This document shows, piece after piece, positions 1-8,222 of a stretch of 41,208 nt of DNA. The notes beneath the pieces are model-generated. The model was not told the DNA's origin. It worked only from the letters and a program-made list of their open reading frames with translations, and did not search any database. This DNA comes from Bdellovibrio sp. CG22_combo_CG10-13_8_21_14_all_39_27. GTDB taxonomy: Bacteria; Bdellovibrionota; Bacteriovoracia; Bacteriovoracales; Bacteriovoracaceae. The stretch is taken from NCBI GenBank assembly GCA_002786715.1, contig PCTW01000005.1:1-41208 (forward strand). Direction: 5' to 3'. Every line of letters starts with the position of its first letter. Positions within the stretch are counted from its first letter, which is position 1. The position numbers and the translations under genes are program-made.

Positions 1-72
1 TTCGAATTTGAGCCTGGTAAAAATGAAAAACAATGGCAGAGAAAAATATTAGATTTGCGCGACAACCCATAA
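1..72 (+). CDS. Possible 3' end of a gene entering from the left (partial)
   Basis: Frame 1 is open from the window edge for 23 codons and ends at TAA (70-72). The peptide is charged and hydrophilic, with FEFEPGKNEKQW near its start and LDLRDNP at its end, which looks like a normal protein C-terminus. The stop lies 7 bases from the stop of the convergent minus-strand gene at 80, a spacing like other tail-to-tail pairs in this window. No family can be assigned from so few residues, and the frame could be open by chance. Confidence 0.35.
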   Translation, partial: FEFEPGKNEKQWQRKILDLRDNP

Positions 73-79
73 AAAAGTA

Positions 80-835
80 TCACGCACTTTTAAAGGCCAA
101 TCGGATGATAGGGCCGAACTCGCGGTGAAACAAATATGTCATTGCTCCCAAACGAATCCCCCAAACAAAACTGAAGCGAAAAAGAAAAGCGATAAAGGAC
201 TCGAAGAAAGGTCGCTCAGTTTGTTTCAGCTTACGCTTCCACAACCAAGAAACCACCATGGTGAAAAGAGTAATTCCCAGATAGATAGTAAGCTTTTTCT
301 TTTGTTCAATGATGCTAAAAAAACTGGGTAAGGCCTCGCGATCTTTTAAAGCGCGAAGAAGAAAGTTTTGAAGTTTGGGTGCTTTATTGTAAATCCCACC
401 TAGCGCAGAACTCCCAATGCGTTCGTCGAGATGGGCCTTGAGCTGAGTATCGCTCATGCTGCGAAAACTCTCCAAGGACATCGAGACGAGGGAATTCAAG
501 GTTCCCTGTTTCTCACCTGTTGTGGGATTAATCGCTTGAATCCCAAATTTTTCCATCAACTGGCCGGCCTTTGCCATATTGCCTGAATTGATGGCCTCTT
601 GAAATTCAGCTTTTTGCTCTGGATTTAAGGCCTGAAGTTTTTCCAATATTTGTTGATTGTCTTTCTTTACACTCTCCATCTGGGCCTCAAGGTCATCACC
701 TTTATCATCCATAATTCGAGCATTTTTAGGAGCGGCAGGAAGATCTTCTAAATCATCCTCCTGCCCGTGAGTAGGAGAAAGATTCAGAAGAGAAAAAGAT
801 ATCAGAATAAAAAATAAATTAAGCTTTAACCGCAT
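80..835 (-). CDS. Exported membrane protein of unknown function, coupled to secF
   Basis: This is a 251-residue protein that I do not recognise. Residues 1-24 form a Sec signal peptide (ends SPTHGQ). An acidic stretch and a helical, possibly coiled-coil segment with Gln/Glu/Lys (about 45-95) follow. One hydrophobic helix lies near 181-198 (KKKLTIYLGITLF) and a second near 215-235, so the C-terminus is probably membrane-anchored. The ATG lies inside the end of secF and the two frames share 17 bases (819-835), so translation is probably coupled. Last place in the tgt-yajC-tatA-secD-secF run suggests a role in, or co-regulation with, protein export, but that is inference. It could equally be an unrelated passenger. 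Confidence 0.8.
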   Translation of the reverse strand: MRLKLNLFFILISFSLLNLSPTHGQEDDLEDLPAAPKNARIMDDKGDDLEAQMESVKKDNQQILEKLQALNPEQKAEFQEAINSGNMAKAGQLMEKFGIQAINPTTGEKQGTLNSLVSMSLESFRSMSDTQLKAHLDERIGSSALGGIYNKAPKLQNFLLRALKDREALPSFFSIIEQKKKLTIYLGITLFTMVVSWLWKRKLKQTERPFFESFIAFLFRFSFVWGIRLGAMTYLFHREFGPIIRLAFKSA

Positions 836-1748
836 TGACCACTTTTGGATTCTTGTTGCCTCTGAAGTGATTAAAAATCAACGTGACAGGAGCAGCAATG
901 AATGTTGATGAGTAAGTACCAACAACGATACCAATGGTAATTGCTAAGAAGAAGTCGCGAATAGCAGCGCCACCAGTGACTAACATCACGATCGAAACAG
1001 CAAGAGTCGTACCTGAAGTTAAAATAGTACGCGCAAGCGTATCATTACAGGCATTATCGATGTGCTCTGAAAGTTCAAGTCCTGGAGCCTTTTGTTCATT
1101 TTCACGAACGCGGTCATAAATAATAACCGTATCGTTCACCGAGTAACCAATCACCGCTAAAAGGGCCGCAACGGTTTGAAGAGTGAACTCTGTTCCCGTG
1201 ATAGCATAAGCGCCGAGAACAATACTCACGTCGTGAATCAAGGCAACGATAGCACCTGGAGCGTATTTAAAATCAAAGCGAAGAGCAACGTAAATCATAA
1301 TCGCAATCATCGCCCACATCATGGCCTGAAAACCTGAAAGACGAAGTTGAGCACCTGCCTTCGGTCCAACCACATCAACTTTAATAACTTCCGCTCCTTG
1401 AGCAAGAAAGTCTTTTCTAATAGCTGAATTTACTTGTTCCGTAATTTGATTAAGATTTGATTCGTCACCTTGGACTTTAATCAAAACCTCATTGTCTTGT
1501 GGCTCGCCAATGGTTTGAGCAACAACACCCTTAAAGCCGTTCTTTTCCATATCGGCGCGCACATCGTTTAAAGAAATACTTTCTTGAAACTTCACCTGAA
1601 TTTCAGCTCCACCGCGAAAATCCACACCGTATTGCATTTTTGTGACGGCCAAAATGATTGAAGCCAAGACCATTATGCCAGATACGATCGAAGCGGCTGA
1701 CATATATTTAGTGAATTTAATTTTGGTATCTTTAACTATCTCTATCAT
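819..1748 (-). CDS. secF: Protein translocase subunit SecF
   Basis: SecF forms the SecDF subcomplex of the Sec translocon. It uses proton flow to help pull exported proteins across the inner membrane and release them in the periplasm. The 309-residue length is normal for the family. Residues 19-36 form the first membrane helix, followed by the hallmark DFRGG motif at 43-47 and a periplasmic domain to about 140. The remaining five membrane helices lie in 140-295 and include the conserved IGYSVNDTVIIYDR segment. It lies 24 bases after secD on the same strand and overlaps the next gene by 17 bases, so it belongs to one operon. No residue looks anomalous. Confidence 0.97.
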   Translation of the reverse strand: MIEIVKDTKIKFTKYMSAASIVSGIMVLASIILAVTKMQYGVDFRGGAEIQVKFQESISLNDVRADMEKNGFKGVVAQTIGEPQDNEVLIKVQGDESNLNQITEQVNSAIRKDFLAQGAEVIKVDVVGPKAGAQLRLSGFQAMMWAMIAIMIYVALRFDFKYAPGAIVALIHDVSIVLGAYAITGTEFTLQTVAALLAVIGYSVNDTVIIYDRVRENEQKAPGLELSEHIDNACNDTLARTILTSGTTLAVSIVMLVTGGAAIRDFFLAITIGIVVGTYSSTFIAAPVTLIFNHFRGNKNPKVVNAVKA

Positions 1749-1772
1749 ATGAAACTCCGTTGTCTTTAAAAA

Positions 1773-3479
1773 TTAGATACTCAAGTCCTGACCTTCTACT
1801 TTGTTCATGTAAAGTTCGAAAACGATCTTTGAAACGAAGTAAGAAGTGTAAACAGTTGATGCGATACCAATCAAAAGTGTTACTGCAAATCCTCTAATAG
1901 GGCCTGTTCCGAAGTTCAACAAGCACAAGCCAGCAAGGGCGGTTGTGATGTTGGCATCGAGGATGGTCCAGAAAGCGTGGGCAAAACCATTCTCAACTGC
2001 TTTATAGTATCCAATTCCTTTCTTAATTTCCTCTCGAATCCTCTCGTAAATAATGATGTTGGCATCCACCGCCATACCAATTGTGAGAGCGATACCTGCA
2101 ATACCTGGAAGAGTGAGAGTCGCTTCAAACGCAACCAAGAAAGCGAGAGTGAAGATGACGTTTAAGAACAAAGTGATTGAAGCGATAAAGCCAGATACTT
2201 TGTAGTAAAAAATGATGAAAACAAAAACCAAGACGGCACCAATGGAACCAGCAAGCTCTGCTTTCTTAATTGAATCTTGTCCTAAGCTTGGCCCTACTGT
2301 TCTTTCTTCTTGGAAATCAAGCTGAACCGGAAGCGCTCCAGCGCGAAGAACTAAGGCCAAGTCACGAGCTTCTTTCATGGTGTTGTTGAAATTACCACCA
2401 CCCAAAGTAATTTGAGCGCGACCACCGGCAATCTTTGTTTGAATATTAGGTGCTGAATAAACGTTACCATCGAGCATAATCGCCATGCGCTTGCCGATGT
2501 TTTCACCCGTTACTTCTTCAAAGATTTTTGCCCCTTGAGATTTAAACTCGAGAGAAACGTAAGGTTCATTTTTTTGCTGATCAATCTGAACGCGAGCATC
2601 TTGCAAAAGATCACCCGTCATTCTTGGATTGGCCTCAACTAAATAAGGGATAGCACTTTCAGCTTTATTGGTGGTCTTTGAAATTTTTCTTTCAAAGGCC
2701 AAAGTGCGGTTAGCTGGCAAATCTTTTTTCAAAAAATCGTTTAGAGTTGCAAGATACTCTGACCAACGATTTCCTTCTTTATAAACAATTCCCGCTTGAG
2801 TTGCTTTTTCTAACCACCCTTGGATTGTTGCGAACGGAGTTTGGTCATCGACCATTCTAAATTCGAGCTTCGCCGTTTTACCAATCAAGTCGCGAGCGCG
2901 TTGAATATCTTTGACACCAGGAAGTTGAACGATAATGCGATCACTCCCCTGACTTACGATTTCAGGTTCAGTCACACCAAACTCATCAATACGGTTTCGA
3001 ATAACTTCAATCGACTTGCCTACCGATTGCTCTTGAATTTGCGTCTTGATGACATTGTTCAAAGCGTACTGAAGCTTTTGTCCATTCTCACTAGTCAAAC
3101 GTAAGATGCCTGGAAAAAACTTTTTAATTTCTTCTTTTGCTTTCTCTTTATCAGTAGAAGGGTCGAGCTCAATCCATTGTTTTGGATCGGTAACATCTGA
3201 AGCATCAACTTCACCGCCAGTTCCGCTCATTCCTTGATCTTTCAACACATACTCGATTTTACGAGTGTAGCCTTGAATTTCATCCTTATAAGCTTTGTTG
3301 AAATCGATCCCGAGGATCATATACAATCCCCCCTGAAGATCGAGACCAAGATTAATCTTGGACTTCAACGGGTAAGACGAACTTTCGCCAAAATTCATGG
3401 CGGTCGGAATCAGCATGGAAACTGAAACCAAAACGGCCAAAATCAAAAATGTAAAACGCATCCACCAACTGGTTTTCAT
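1773..3479 (-). CDS. secD: Protein translocase subunit SecD
   Basis: SecD is the larger subunit of the SecDF membrane complex that completes Sec-dependent export using the proton-motive force. The protein has 568 residues. An N-terminal membrane helix (8-28) is followed by the hallmark GLDLQGG motif at 45-51. A large periplasmic region runs to about 400 and includes the conserved VIRNRIDEFGVTEP segment. Five C-terminal membrane helices hold the IGMAVDANIIIYERIREE signature. An AAGGAG ribosome site (3490-3495 on the complement) lies 10 bases before the ATG. The 93-base gap to tatA holds a plausible promoter, so secDF may also be transcribed separately from tgt-yajC-tatA. Confidence 0.97.
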   Translation of the reverse strand: MKTSWWMRFTFLILAVLVSVSMLIPTAMNFGESSSYPLKSKINLGLDLQGGLYMILGIDFNKAYKDEIQGYTRKIEYVLKDQGMSGTGGEVDASDVTDPKQWIELDPSTDKEKAKEEIKKFFPGILRLTSENGQKLQYALNNVIKTQIQEQSVGKSIEVIRNRIDEFGVTEPEIVSQGSDRIIVQLPGVKDIQRARDLIGKTAKLEFRMVDDQTPFATIQGWLEKATQAGIVYKEGNRWSEYLATLNDFLKKDLPANRTLAFERKISKTTNKAESAIPYLVEANPRMTGDLLQDARVQIDQQKNEPYVSLEFKSQGAKIFEEVTGENIGKRMAIMLDGNVYSAPNIQTKIAGGRAQITLGGGNFNNTMKEARDLALVLRAGALPVQLDFQEERTVGPSLGQDSIKKAELAGSIGAVLVFVFIIFYYKVSGFIASITLFLNVIFTLAFLVAFEATLTLPGIAGIALTIGMAVDANIIIYERIREEIKKGIGYYKAVENGFAHAFWTILDANITTALAGLCLLNFGTGPIRGFAVTLLIGIASTVYTSYFVSKIVFELYMNKVEGQDLSI

Positions 3480-3538
3480 GGAATTGAAACTCCTTCTTCA
3501 AACGATATAGAAAATCGAATTATGATAAAATCTTAAAA

Positions 3539-3568
3539 ATTATAGTGGACCCTATAAGGAGAGCGCAA
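3539..3568 (-). promoter_or_regulatory. Candidate sigma70-type promoter for secD
   Basis: On the minus strand a perfect TATAAT (3544 down to 3539) lies 18 bases after TTGCGC (3568 down to 3563), in the gap between tatA and secD. The -35 matches the consensus at only three of six positions, so the call rests mostly on the -10 and its place. It would allow secDF to be transcribed apart from the upstream genes. Confidence 0.35.
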
Positions 3569-3572
3569 GGAA

Positions 3573-3839
3573 TTATGCAGGTTTATCTGAGTCTTTTGTG
3601 GCTTCATCGACTTCTGGAGTCACTCCACTAGGAAGTTGCTCCGTTTTTGTCTCTTGATGGGCGACATGAGTCGGAGCATCAGGAGTGTTTACCTGATGCA
3701 TCAATTCATCTTTTGCTTTTTGGAATTCGCGGATACTTTTGCCTAGGGACTTGGCGAGTTCAGGTAATTTTTTTGGGCCGATGAAAATCAACGCCAAAAA
3801 GAAAATCAGTAATAACTCGCCGCCACCTAAACCGAACAT
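3573..3839 (-). CDS. tatA: Twin-arginine translocase subunit TatA/TatB family
   Basis: This 88-residue protein is a TatA/B-type subunit, which forms the membrane pore or receptor part of the Tat system that exports folded proteins. The N-terminal membrane helix covers residues 6-20 and has Glu at position 8. The hinge FIGPKKLPELAKSLGK (about 19-34) leads into an amphipathic helix. The tail (about 50-88) is Pro/Glu/Thr-rich and probably disordered. The family signature is clear. The choice between TatA and TatB is not: Glu8 is commoner in TatB, while the short length suits TatA. No tatC is in the window. It starts 4 bases after the yajC stop, so it is co-transcribed with Sec accessory genes, an uncommon arrangement. 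Confidence 0.92.
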   Translation of the reverse strand: MFGLGGGELLLIFFLALIFIGPKKLPELAKSLGKSIREFQKAKDELMHQVNTPDAPTHVAHQETKTEQLPSGVTPEVDEATKDSDKPA

Positions 3840-3843
3840 ATAC

Positions 3844-4188
3844 TTAAGCCTTTTTTTCTACTTCAAAAAGTTTAGCAGCAAGACCACTGATTTGCTGGCG
3901 AAGAACTTTAAGTTTTACGCCTTCTGAAACTTCAAGAGTAATCACTTTATCAGTCATACCAACGATAGTTCCAAGTAGACCTGACTTCGTAATAATCTCG
4001 TCACCTTTAGCGAGTGCTTTAAGAGTTGCTTCTTCTTCCATTAAGCGCTTTTTCTGAGGACGAATCATCAAGAAATAAAAAATGAAGAAAATAACCACAA
4101 ATGGCAAAAATGACATCAATGGGTTTGGCTGACCTGCGGCACCAGCAGCAGTTTGGGCAGAAGCTTGAGCAATAAAAAGTGATAGCAT
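3844..4188 (-). CDS. yajC: Preprotein translocase accessory subunit YajC
   Basis: YajC is a small inner-membrane partner of SecDF in the holo-translocon. The protein has 114 residues. A short Ala-rich N-terminus is followed by one membrane helix (about 24-43) containing FFIFYFLMIRPQKKR, the family hallmark. A small cytoplasmic domain carries the typical GDEIITKSGLLGTIVG segment. It sits 21 bases after tgt and 4 bases before tatA, so it is in the middle of an operon. Its place between tgt and secD is the classical order, apart from the intervening tatA. Confidence 0.96.
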   Translation of the reverse strand: MLSLFIAQASAQTAAGAAGQPNPLMSFLPFVVIFFIFYFLMIRPQKKRLMEEEATLKALAKGDEIITKSGLLGTIVGMTDKVITLEVSEGVKLKVLRQQISGLAAKLFEVEKKA

Positions 4189-4209
4189 TATTAACCTCTC
4201 AGATATGAG

Positions 4210-5325
4210 TTATGCAAATTCGTTTGACGTGTAGGATTTATAGAATGAAGCACGAAACTCGTCAAACGATCCGTTAAGAATTGCAGTACGTGCGCGACGC
4301 ACTAACTGTAAGTAAAACCATATATTATGATAGCTAATCATTTGTCCGGCCAAATATTCACCTACGCTATAGAGATGGCGAACGTAGGCGCGAGAATAAT
4401 TGGCGCATACTTTACATTGGCAATCGGGATCAGGGGCCAACTTATCTTCTTTAAAACGTTCTTTTTTGATATTCATCGGGCCTTTTGAAGTCAAAAATTG
4501 GCCGTTGCGCGCATTTCGAGTAGGTAAAACACAATCGAACATATCAACACCTTCACCAATGGCATGAACAATGTCGAGTGGTGTTCCTACACCCATTAAA
4601 TAGCGAGGTTTTTGATCAGGCATTTGATAAACAAAATCTGCTAACAGCTGGCGCATTTCTTCATTTTTTTCGCCGACTGATAATCCTCCAAGAGCGAGAC
4701 CTGGAAAATCCATTTCATTTAAACGTTCAAGACATTCTTGACGGAGATGCAGATGAGTTCCGCCTTGAACGATACCAAAAAGGTTTTGATGAGGCTTAAG
4801 CTCATATTCGCGGCATCTTTTGGCCCATCTCAAAGTAAGCTCCATGCTGGTGCGAAGTGTTTCTTCTGTCGCTGGAAGCTTGGGGCATTCATCAAAGGCC
4901 ATGACGATATCACTGCCTAATGCTTTTTGAATCTCCATTGATTTCTCTGGAGAGAGCATATGACGAGAACCATCGAGATGAGACTGAAAAAGCACTCCTT
5001 CTTCTGTCACTTTATTGAGATCTGAGAGAGAAAAAACTTGATAACCGCCAGAGTCCGTTAGAATAGCGCGCTTCCAATTCATAAAACCGTGGAGCGATCC
5101 GCCCACTTTTTCAATCAACTCATGTCCGGGTCTTAAATAAAGATGATAAGTATTACCGAGAATAATTTCAGCACCAATCTCTTCCAATTCTTGCTGCCAT
5201 AAAGTTTTGACTGAAGCACGGGTTCCGACTGGCATAAAGATCGGCGTGTGAATATCGCCATGAGCAGTTTTAATCACTCCTGCACGGGCCTTGCCATCAG
5301 TTTTTTCAAGTTTAAAAAAAGTCAT
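4210..5325 (-). CDS. tgt: tRNA-guanine transglycosylase (queuine/preQ1 insertion)
   Basis: Tgt exchanges guanine at wobble position 34 of GUN-anticodon tRNAs for preQ1, a step of queuosine synthesis that precedes QueA. The 371-residue length is typical. The active-site Asp is D91 in TDSGGYQVFSL and the nucleophile is D264 in DMFDCVLPTRNARNG. The zinc ligands are C302, C304, C307 and H333, spaced as in characterised bacterial enzymes. The gene is first in the minus-strand run tgt-yajC-tatA-secD-secF. In many bacteria queA lies directly before tgt. Here queA is also present in the same orientation, but a plus-strand three-gene cassette lies between them. All key residues are present, so the enzyme should be active. 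Confidence 0.97.
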   Translation of the reverse strand: MTFFKLEKTDGKARAGVIKTAHGDIHTPIFMPVGTRASVKTLWQQELEEIGAEIILGNTYHLYLRPGHELIEKVGGSLHGFMNWKRAILTDSGGYQVFSLSDLNKVTEEGVLFQSHLDGSRHMLSPEKSMEIQKALGSDIVMAFDECPKLPATEETLRTSMELTLRWAKRCREYELKPHQNLFGIVQGGTHLHLRQECLERLNEMDFPGLALGGLSVGEKNEEMRQLLADFVYQMPDQKPRYLMGVGTPLDIVHAIGEGVDMFDCVLPTRNARNGQFLTSKGPMNIKKERFKEDKLAPDPDCQCKVCANYSRAYVRHLYSVGEYLAGQMISYHNIWFYLQLVRRARTAILNGSFDEFRASFYKSYTSNEFA

Positions 5326-5434
5326 TACATAGCATTATCTTATTTAGCTCTATAAAGGAAGATGAAGATAAAAAATCATTTGTTTTTACGCACATGTATA
5401 TTTAAGATTAATTCAATTAAATAAAGGTTACTCA

Positions 5435-6469
5435 TTGCTTAAAATAATTCTTTTTACTTTGTTCATTTCGACTTCAGTGAATGCTCAATCTCTCAAGCAT
5501 AAAATTTATGGTTACGCCCAAATGGACTGGAACACTTCAAGTGACTCCGACACCAAGGAAGGTTTTCAACTCAAAAGAGTTAATCTCATTAATGATATTC
5601 TTTTAACCAATAATTCTCGTTTCCTCGCCGATGTTGAATTCGAAGAAGGAACTGACCATACTCCAAGTTCAAATAAAGGAACGGTTAAAGTCTCAAGGGC
5701 TTTTTACGAACATTCTTTGTCCCAACATTGGAAATTCCAAGCAGGTAAAGTTCTTACTCCCTATGGACTCCTGAATGAAACCCATGACTTCTCAATCATT
5801 TATTTACCCGTTAATGTGCCCCTTCCCTATCGTTCCCAAAAAATAACAGCTTCTAGAAATGCACGCTTATATTCCAAATACACGACCGGTTTGAGTTTCA
5901 ATTATAAAACATCAAATCATAATCGTTTTTGGGATGCTCAATTATCCATCGGTAATGGTAGTCAGGAAAGTGATGAAGGAACTGATGTCAATAATGATAA
6001 GTCAGTTGCGGTTAAGCAGCAGTTCAAGTGGTACGGAGATAGCATTACAACGAACTGGGGAACTAGTCATTTCACAGAAGGAGACTCGACCCGATACGGT
6101 GGAATTGGTGGTCAAAGAATGTGGTCACATAACACGTTCCTCGGTCTTGAGAGTGACAACTTCCAGTTTAATTTGGAGCTTTTTTATTCGAAATTTAATA
6201 CTGGTTTAACAGCTAAACAGGAATCCGCTTCTGGCTATAGTGTTCTTGGCTATAATCTCTCCGACTCAACCATTCCTTATCTTTACTATGCTCAAAGTAA
6301 AATTGATTTAAGAGAAAAAGAATGGAACTCATCTTTTGGGATTGGACTTGCTCACAATATTTCACCAGCAGTGGTTATTAAGGGGGAATGGATCCGTACA
6401 GATCAACACCAAAATTTTGAAGAAAAAGCAATTGATGATTGGAATACCACTTTGGCCATTTCGTTTTGA
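5435..6469 (+). CDS. Porin-like outer-membrane beta-barrel protein
   Basis: This 344-residue protein has a signal peptide (1-17, ending SVNAQ), alternating beta strands throughout and a C-terminal Phe (TTLAISF), as expected for an outer-membrane barrel. The early segment YGYAQMDWNT, followed by strands with LKRVNLIND and a YGLLNETHDF turn, resembles phosphate-selective porin O/P-type proteins. Family assignment is moderate and the substrate is unknown. The start is TTG at 5435, with AAAGG (5423-5427) 7 bases ahead. An ATG would cut into the signal peptide. The stop lies 2 bases before the next start, so it is translated together with a PstS-like protein and an adenylyl cyclase. That context suggests a solute-uptake or sensing role. 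Confidence 0.85.
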   Translation: MLKIILFTLFISTSVNAQSLKHKIYGYAQMDWNTSSDSDTKEGFQLKRVNLINDILLTNNSRFLADVEFEEGTDHTPSSNKGTVKVSRAFYEHSLSQHWKFQAGKVLTPYGLLNETHDFSIIYLPVNVPLPYRSQKITASRNARLYSKYTTGLSFNYKTSNHNRFWDAQLSIGNGSQESDEGTDVNNDKSVAVKQQFKWYGDSITTNWGTSHFTEGDSTRYGGIGGQRMWSHNTFLGLESDNFQFNLELFYSKFNTGLTAKQESASGYSVLGYNLSDSTIPYLYYAQSKIDLREKEWNSSFGIGLAHNISPAVVIKGEWIRTDQHQNFEEKAIDDWNTTLAISF

Positions 6470-6471
6470 GG

Positions 6472-6903
6472 ATGATGAAGAAAGTACTCTTAATTCTATT
6501 TTTGATCGTAGGTTATTGTGAAGTCTCACAAGCACAATCTATAATCGTGAATGCTCAGAACAGCACCATCACAATTCCTTCTAAATTTGTAAAAGATATC
6601 TTTATTGGAAACATGACTCGATGGAAGAATAACTCTTTGATCGAAGTTGTCGATTACAATGCCAATACTGAACTCAGAACTGAATTCACTGCCAAGTATA
6701 TTGAAATGTCAGTTATGAGGGTTTATAAAAATTGGATACGCCTATCACTCTCTGCAGAAGTGGCACCGCCAAAGATTTTCCATACCCAACAAGAAGTGAT
6801 CGACTTCGTTTCTAAAAATGCCAATGCTATTGGATACATCAAAGACCGACAGCTCATCTCCAAAGATTCTTCTGTTAAAGAAGTAAAAATTTTGGAGAAA
6901 TAA
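6472..6903 (+). CDS. Minimal PstS-like periplasmic binding protein
   Basis: This 143-residue protein has a signal peptide (about 1-21, ending SQAQ). It is a short version of the phosphate-binding-protein fold. The segment DIFIGNMTRWKNN (42-54) matches the conserved 'IFxGxxxxW' stretch of PstS-like proteins, and AIGYI (119-123) matches the late conserved 'GYV' strand. It has about half the length of a true PstS and no ABC transporter genes nearby, so transport is unlikely. A periplasmic sensing or accessory role is inferred. An in-frame ATG 33 bases upstream lies inside the porin gene and would add a non-signal extension. ATG 6472 or 6475, with GAGG beside the porin stop, is preferred. Its stop overlaps the cyclase start by one base. 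Confidence 0.8.
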   Translation: MMKKVLLILFLIVGYCEVSQAQSIIVNAQNSTITIPSKFVKDIFIGNMTRWKNNSLIEVVDYNANTELRTEFTAKYIEMSVMRVYKNWIRLSLSAEVAPPKIFHTQQEVIDFVSKNANAIGYIKDRQLISKDSSVKEVKILEK

Positions 6904-8222
6904 TGATGAGTTGGAAATGGGGTTTACGCCACCAGCTTCTGGTTTCGATGGTTTTATTGACTAGTATTTTTGTTGCTGTTTTCTTTTATTATACTTCTGA
7001 TCAACAATACAAACTTTTTCATCGTGAGTTTATTAGTAAAAATAATAGTGTTACTGAAACAGTTAAAATTGGTTTAGAGATTGGCCTGCAAAATGAAAAT
7101 CTCGAGGCGATTAAATCTATTTTTGATTGGGTTAAAAATCAAAAAGATTTTCATTGGATAGGTATTACCGATTCAAGTGGTGAAATCTTTGCCAGCTACC
7201 CTAGTGAGCTCAGAGAAGATTTCTTAAGCCACCAATCCAGCGATCTCAACCTCCCAACAATCACCACTTCGAGAGATTGGAAATCCCCTCTTGATCACGG
7301 AAGTATCGTGATCGCTTTTTCCACAGATCGCTACCACCTTCAATCTCAAAAACTTTTTAAAGATACCGCTTTTTTTTCATTCATTATTTTATTTTTAGCG
7401 GTCATCCTCTCTCTTCTACTATCTCAGCTCATTGCCAAGCCATTAACTTCATTTCAAAAAACGATTGAACAAATTTCGTCGGGTCACACCCATCACCGCA
7501 TTGATTCAGAATCTGGAGGTGCTGAAGTTAAAGGACTCACCCAGTCTTTCAATATCATGATGGATGAGCTCAATGAGGCACAGATGAAGATTGAGCGAGA
7601 GAAACAAAAATCCGAAAATCTGTTACTTAATATTTTACCGGTCAAAATTGCGGATCGATTGAAATCGGGAGAAAAGATTATTTCCGATAAGCTCGACTCA
7701 GTAACCATCCTTTTTGCGGATTTGGTGGGTTTTACTGTGCTCGCGTCCAAAACACAGGCGCCAGAATTAGTGGCGATCTTAAACAGAATTTTCTCAGATT
7801 TTGATGATCTGTGTGAACAAACGAGAGCTGAAAAAATTAAAACCATTGGCGATAGCTATATGGTGATTTCGCCCTTGGGAAGTGACGCCTCTAAAGGAGC
7901 TCAAATCATGATATCCTTTGCCCAACAAATGCTTAAAATCTTATCTCAAATTAATCGTGAAAATGATCTCTCATTGCAGCTCAGAATTGGTATTCATACT
8001 GGTCCTGCGATTGCTGGAGTCATTGGCAAGAAAAAGTTTAGCTATGATCTTTGGGGCGATACCATCAATATAGCATCTCGACTTGAGTCTCATGGGATCC
8101 CTGATCAAATACAGATTTCTGAGTCGACTCAGCTTTTGATTAAGGACTACTTTAAAAATGAATATCGTGGAGAAATTGAATTAAAAGGAAAAGGGAAATT
8201 TAAGACGTTCTTAATCTCTTAA
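6903..8222 (+). CDS. Membrane class III adenylyl cyclase with periplasmic sensor and HAMP
   Basis: The 439-residue protein should make cAMP as a homodimer at the inner membrane. The domains are: membrane helix 11-31, periplasmic sensor region 32-153, membrane helix 154-176, HAMP about 177-230, short coiled linker, and cyclase domain about 262-439. Both metal aspartates are present (D273 in FADLVGFT, D317 in KTIGDSYM), as are the transition-state residues N389 and R393 (INIASR). K313 and D382 (YDLWG) match the adenine-selecting pair, so cAMP is favoured over cGMP. ATG 6906 has better spacing to GGAG (6894-6897) than ATG 6903. It is the third gene of the porin/PstS-like cassette, and its end overlaps the end of queA by 12 bases. 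Confidence 0.93.
   Translation: MMSWKWGLRHQLLVSMVLLTSIFVAVFFYYTSDQQYKLFHREFISKNNSVTETVKIGLEIGLQNENLEAIKSIFDWVKNQKDFHWIGITDSSGEIFASYPSELREDFLSHQSSDLNLPTITTSRDWKSPLDHGSIVIAFSTDRYHLQSQKLFKDTAFFSFIILFLAVILSLLLSQLIAKPLTSFQKTIEQISSGHTHHRIDSESGGAEVKGLTQSFNIMMDELNEAQMKIEREKQKSENLLLNILPVKIADRLKSGEKIISDKLDSVTILFADLVGFTVLASKTQAPELVAILNRIFSDFDDLCEQTRAEKIKTIGDSYMVISPLGSDASKGAQIMISFAQQMLKILSQINRENDLSLQLRIGIHTGPAIAGVIGKKKFSYDLWGDTINIASRLESHGIPDQIQISESTQLLIKDYFKNEYRGEIELKGKGKFKTFLIS

Noticed and set aside
7493-7846. 117-codon open frame antisense to the adenylyl cyclase gene
   Set aside because: It lies wholly within a gene with full catalytic motifs, has no sensible ribosome site and reads as a shadow of the cyclase codons.
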